NCBI RefSeq assembly: GCF_001519065.1
Contig: NZ_KQ954255.1
Span: 156,723 to 220,722 of the forward strand
Reading direction: 5' to 3'
DNA from: Novosphingobium sp. FSW06-99
Lineage (GTDB): Bacteria; Pseudomonadota; Alphaproteobacteria; Sphingomonadales; Sphingomonadaceae
DNA: 64,000 nt
Position 1 is the stretch's first letter, and each line of letters begins with the position of its first letter. Made by a program: the position numbers and the translations under genes. The notes under the pieces were generated by a model that was given only the letters and a program-made list of their open reading frames with translations, did not search any database and was not told the origin of the DNA. Positions 61,638 through 64,000 of this stretch are shown piece by piece.

Positions 61638-63302
61638 ATGAAATTGCAACATGCGCTGCTGGCAGCGGTATCCATCGGCGCGGTTCTCGCGCCGAACGCA
61701 CAAGCCGCTGAGAAAAAGCATGCCAAGCCGCATCATCACCACACCGCCCCGGCTGCCAAGAGCTCCGAATCGGTTGTGCTCAAGAGCGAAGTCGAAGAGC
61801 TGAAGGCTCAGGTCACTGCGCTGCGCGAAGAAATCAAGGCGCAGCGTGAAACCGTTGCCACCACCCAGACCGCGGTTGCCCAGACCCAGGTGCAGGTGAC
61901 CCAGACCCAGCAGCAGGTCGGTTCGCTCAGCCAGAGCGTGGCTGAAACGCCGAAGCTGGCCAAAGCTGCTGCCGACACCGAAGTCGCGAGCGCGATCGAA
62001 AAGGAACACGCCAAGGGCTATATCGACTTCAAGGGTATCCGGATCACGCCCGGTGGCTTCCTTGAACTGGCCGGTGTCTATCGTCAGCATTATCAGGGCA
62101 ACGACATCGCATCGAGCTTTTCGGTGCCGTTCCCCAACGCGCACAACTATTATGTGGGCGAAGGCCGCTTCACCGCGCGGCAGAGCCGCCTGTCGTTCCT
62201 TGCCCAGGGCAAGCCGAGCGAGCACACCACGCTGTCGATGTATGGCGAATTCGACTTTCAGGGTGCGGCGCAGACGGCCAACTCGAACGAAAGCAACAGC
62301 TACAACCCGCGTATCCGCGTGCTCTATGGCCAGGTCGACTGGGATCGCGGCGACAGCGGCATCCATTTCCTGGCCGGTCAGAGCTGGTCGCTCGCCACGC
62401 TTCAGGGCAAGGGCCTGACGCCGCGTTCGGAAGTCATTCCGTTGGTGATCGACGCGCAATACGTTCCCGGCTTTGCCTGGACCCGCAACCCGGGTGTGCG
62501 TCTGACGGCCGACTTTGCCGACCATCACCTGTGGATCGGCGCTTCGGTTGAAAGCCCGGCGACCCTGTTCGGCGGCACTGTGCCTAGCACGGTGACCAGT
62601 TCGATCACCGGCGGTTCGGGCTACAACAGCGCCAACTCGCTGACGCTCAACAGCGTTCCCGACTTTATCGAAAAGGTCGCCTATCAGGGCGATATCGCCG
62701 GGCATGCGCTGCATATCGAGGGCATGGCGATCGAACGTACCGCCACCGCGCGCGTCAACGGTCAGTACAACGTGAACAAGGGTTCGGCCGGCTTTGGCGG
62801 CGGCGTGACCCTGCAGGCCGTGCCCAAGGTGTTCGACCTGCAGTTCAGCTATCTGGGTGGCAAGGGTATCGGTCGCTATGGTTCGACCCAGTTGCCCGAC
62901 GTGACGTTCGATGCTGACGGGTCGATCCACGCGATCAAGGAAACCATCATGCTTGGCGGTGCGGTTCTGCATCCCACCAGCATGCTGGATGTCTATGGCT
63001 ATGCGGGTGAGGAATTCGAATCCGCCCTGCCGCTTTCGGGCAGCTATGGCATCGGCAACCTTGCGGCGAACGACAGCGGTTGCTTCACCGAAGGCGGTAC
63101 CTGCGGTGGCAATACCCGCGCGATCCGTCAGATCACCGCCGGCCTGTGGCAGAAAATCTACAGCGGTTCGTTCGGTCGCGCCCAGGTGGGTCTGCAGTAC
63201 GATTACACCCAGCGCGAACTGTTCGTCAGCAACAACTCGAACGGCGTTCCCCGCGTCAACCAGAACATGGGTCTGATCAGCTTCCGCTACTACCCGTTCT
63301 GA
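61638..63302 (+). CDS. Outer membrane porin with His-rich N-terminus and coiled-coil
   Basis: The protein has 554 residues with a signal peptide (cleavage AQA-A, about residue 23). Then a Lys/His-rich stretch EKKHAKPHHHH (25-35), a coiled-coil (about 48-110) with repeated TQTQVQVTQTQQQ, and a barrel beginning FKGIRITPGGFLELAGVYR. The end FRYYPF supplies the terminal Phe. The layout resembles large alphaproteobacterial general porins with a periplasmic trimerising stalk. The His cluster could bind metal. The solute is unknown. Base use is strongly codon-biased, suggesting high expression. Tandem hairpins follow the stop. Confidence 0.85.
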   Translation: MKLQHALLAAVSIGAVLAPNAQAAEKKHAKPHHHHTAPAAKSSESVVLKSEVEELKAQVTALREEIKAQRETVATTQTAVAQTQVQVTQTQQQVGSLSQSVAETPKLAKAAADTEVASAIEKEHAKGYIDFKGIRITPGGFLELAGVYRQHYQGNDIASSFSVPFPNAHNYYVGEGRFTARQSRLSFLAQGKPSEHTTLSMYGEFDFQGAAQTANSNESNSYNPRIRVLYGQVDWDRGDSGIHFLAGQSWSLATLQGKGLTPRSEVIPLVIDAQYVPGFAWTRNPGVRLTADFADHHLWIGASVESPATLFGGTVPSTVTSSITGGSGYNSANSLTLNSVPDFIEKVAYQGDIAGHALHIEGMAIERTATARVNGQYNVNKGSAGFGGGVTLQAVPKVFDLQFSYLGGKGIGRYGSTQLPDVTFDADGSIHAIKETIMLGGAVLHPTSMLDVYGYAGEEFESALPLSGSYGIGNLAANDSGCFTEGGTCGGNTRAIRQITAGLWQKIYSGSFGRAQVGLQYDYTQRELFVSNNSNGVPRVNQNMGLISFRYYPF

Positions 63303-63309
63303 TCGAACG

Positions 63310-63410
63310 GCCCGGCGCGATCGGTTGATTGCGCCGGGCAGGTTCCCTGCGCCCCAAACGTGCGGGCCAGAATTCCGGCAGCACCGGAATTCTGGCCCGC
63401 ACGTCGTTTT
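63310..63410. terminator. Two consecutive hairpins after the porin gene
   Basis: The first stem is GCCCGGCGC (63310-63318) with GCGCCGGGC (63331-63339) across 12 bases. The second is a perfect 21-bp stem (63358-63378 with 63384-63404) and 5-base loop, followed by CGTTTT. The second is strong enough to terminate in both directions and lies about 115 bp before the next porin gene. Confidence 0.8.
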
Positions 63411-63519
63411 GCGCCATGGCGCCCCGCCAGACCGTTGCCCGTTCGTGCCTCAAGCTATATTCGAAAGAATACAGAAAATCGAGCCGTGTCCGGGTGTGGC
63501 ATGGCAAAGGGGGGCGAAA

Positions 63520-64000
63520 ATGATTTCAGCGATCTGTTTCAAAGGGAAAATTCTGGCTGCATCGGTTGCCGTGGCCGCTCTGGTCACGTGTGCTGCCGCC
63601 GTGGCCCAAACCGCGCCCGCACCGAGTGGTGGACCAAAGGCCGACGACGAACACCCGCTGACCTGGCACGGCATCACCATCTACGGCACACTCGACATCG
63701 GCGTGGGCTGGGTCAGCCACGGCCTGCCAGAAAACGCCGACAACTATGAAGGCGAATCGCTGCTGAGCAAGAACGGCGGCGGGTCGCGGTTCGTATTCGC
63801 GCAGAACAACCTGTCGCAGACCGGGGTTGGCATCCGGGGCAAAGAGGAATTCACGCCGGGCTGGTCGGTGGTGTTCAACGCCTCGACCGGGATCAATCCG
63901 CAATCGGGCGATCTGGCCAACCAGGTCGGCACCAACGTCCTCAACAACGGGCTGCCCCGCGCCGCCTATTCGTTTGTCGGCGACGGCGCGCGCGCGGGGT
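63520..64000 (+). CDS. Gram-negative porin, 3' end outside window
   Basis: From the ATG at 63520 (AAAGGGGGGCG upstream) 160 codons are open to the window edge. The protein has a signal peptide (cleavage at AVA-Q, about residue 30), then WHGITIYGTLDIGVGWVSHG, the first strand of a general diffusion porin (OmpC/GBP-type), followed by SRFVFAQNNLSQTGVGIRGKEEF and GWSVVFNASTGINPQSGDL. The family of porins with an YGTLDIGV start is common in proteobacteria. The length and C-terminus cannot be judged. Confidence 0.85.
   Translation, partial: MISAICFKGKILAASVAVAALVTCAAAVAQTAPAPSGGPKADDEHPLTWHGITIYGTLDIGVGWVSHGLPENADNYEGESLLSKNGGGSRFVFAQNNLSQTGVGIRGKEEFTPGWSVVFNASTGINPQSGDLANQVGTNVLNNGLPRAAYSFVGDGARAG

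Noticed and set aside
1..64000. CRISPR arrays, tRNA or rRNA genes, transposases, integrases
   Set aside because: No regularly spaced direct repeats, no cloverleaf-like or ribosomal sequence, and no recognisable recombinase motif was seen on either strand; a tRNAscan or CRISPR search was not possible.

Overview
The window looks like a chromosomal segment of a sphingomonad-type alphaproteobacterium (Novosphingobium-like is my inference). The reasons are its high GC content, dense ATGA/GTGA-overlapping operons, two large TonB-dependent receptors, a TPR-sulfotransferase, paired DUF1254/DUF1214 proteins and a RibB with an N-terminal helix-turn-helix. I saw no rRNA, tRNA, CRISPR array, transposase or integrase. 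All functional calls come from motif reading, not database searches.

Left edge (1-2200): an AT-richer gene runs off the window and encodes a TIR domain joined to a P-loop NTPase, a candidate defence protein. Next (2200-9710) come a CPA1 Na+/H+ antiporter, a small + strand operon (APH-like phosphotransferase, CrtC-like lipocalin-fold protein, DUF1214, DUF1254) and a - strand riboflavin operon (ribB with HTH and a decayed RibA half, ribH, EamA transporter). A TonB-dependent receptor (9962-12910) ends in tandem hairpins, followed by two lower-GC orphan genes. One of these is a distant paralogue of a gene near 45.5 kb.

Accessory core 1 (14348-20525): two divergent gene sets. The - strand carries a helical-repeat protein and an ORF fusing a SPASM-like iron-sulfur domain to a fatty acid desaturase. 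The + strand carries a tightly overlapped trio: a glycosyltransferase-like protein, a KpsF/KdsD-type SIS-CBS sugar-phosphate isomerase, and a fusion of a CMP-nonulosonate/KDO-type cytidylyltransferase with an RraA-fold domain that keeps the D-X20-R-D aldolase signature. This trio is my best candidate for an undescribed pathway (2-keto-3-deoxy sugar synthesis, activation and transfer).

Accessory core 2 (20821-45103): a MexEF-OprN-like RND efflux operon, then two periplasmic quinoprotein systems. The first is a four-gene - strand operon (SMP-30-like propeller, PQQ-type sugar dehydrogenase with a C-terminal cytochrome c, YncE-like propeller, haem-binding cyclase-like protein), facing a TPR-sulfotransferase and a second TonB-dependent receptor. 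The second is a complete quinohemoprotein amine dehydrogenase operon, qhpA-D-C-B-G-F-E. Its gamma subunit keeps every residue needed for the CTQ cofactor and the three thioether crosslinks. A 23-bp element matching at 19 positions lies upstream of both operons and suggests shared control.

Right part (45353-64000): a sterol-desaturase-like hydroxylase with a small membrane partner, a PD-(D/E)XK-like nuclease fused to a DUF2075 helicase, an OprP-type porin, a DsrE/TauE sulfur pair, an OmpR-type two-component system followed by a second complete RND efflux operon, a small secreted protein, and two more porins, the last cut by the window edge.
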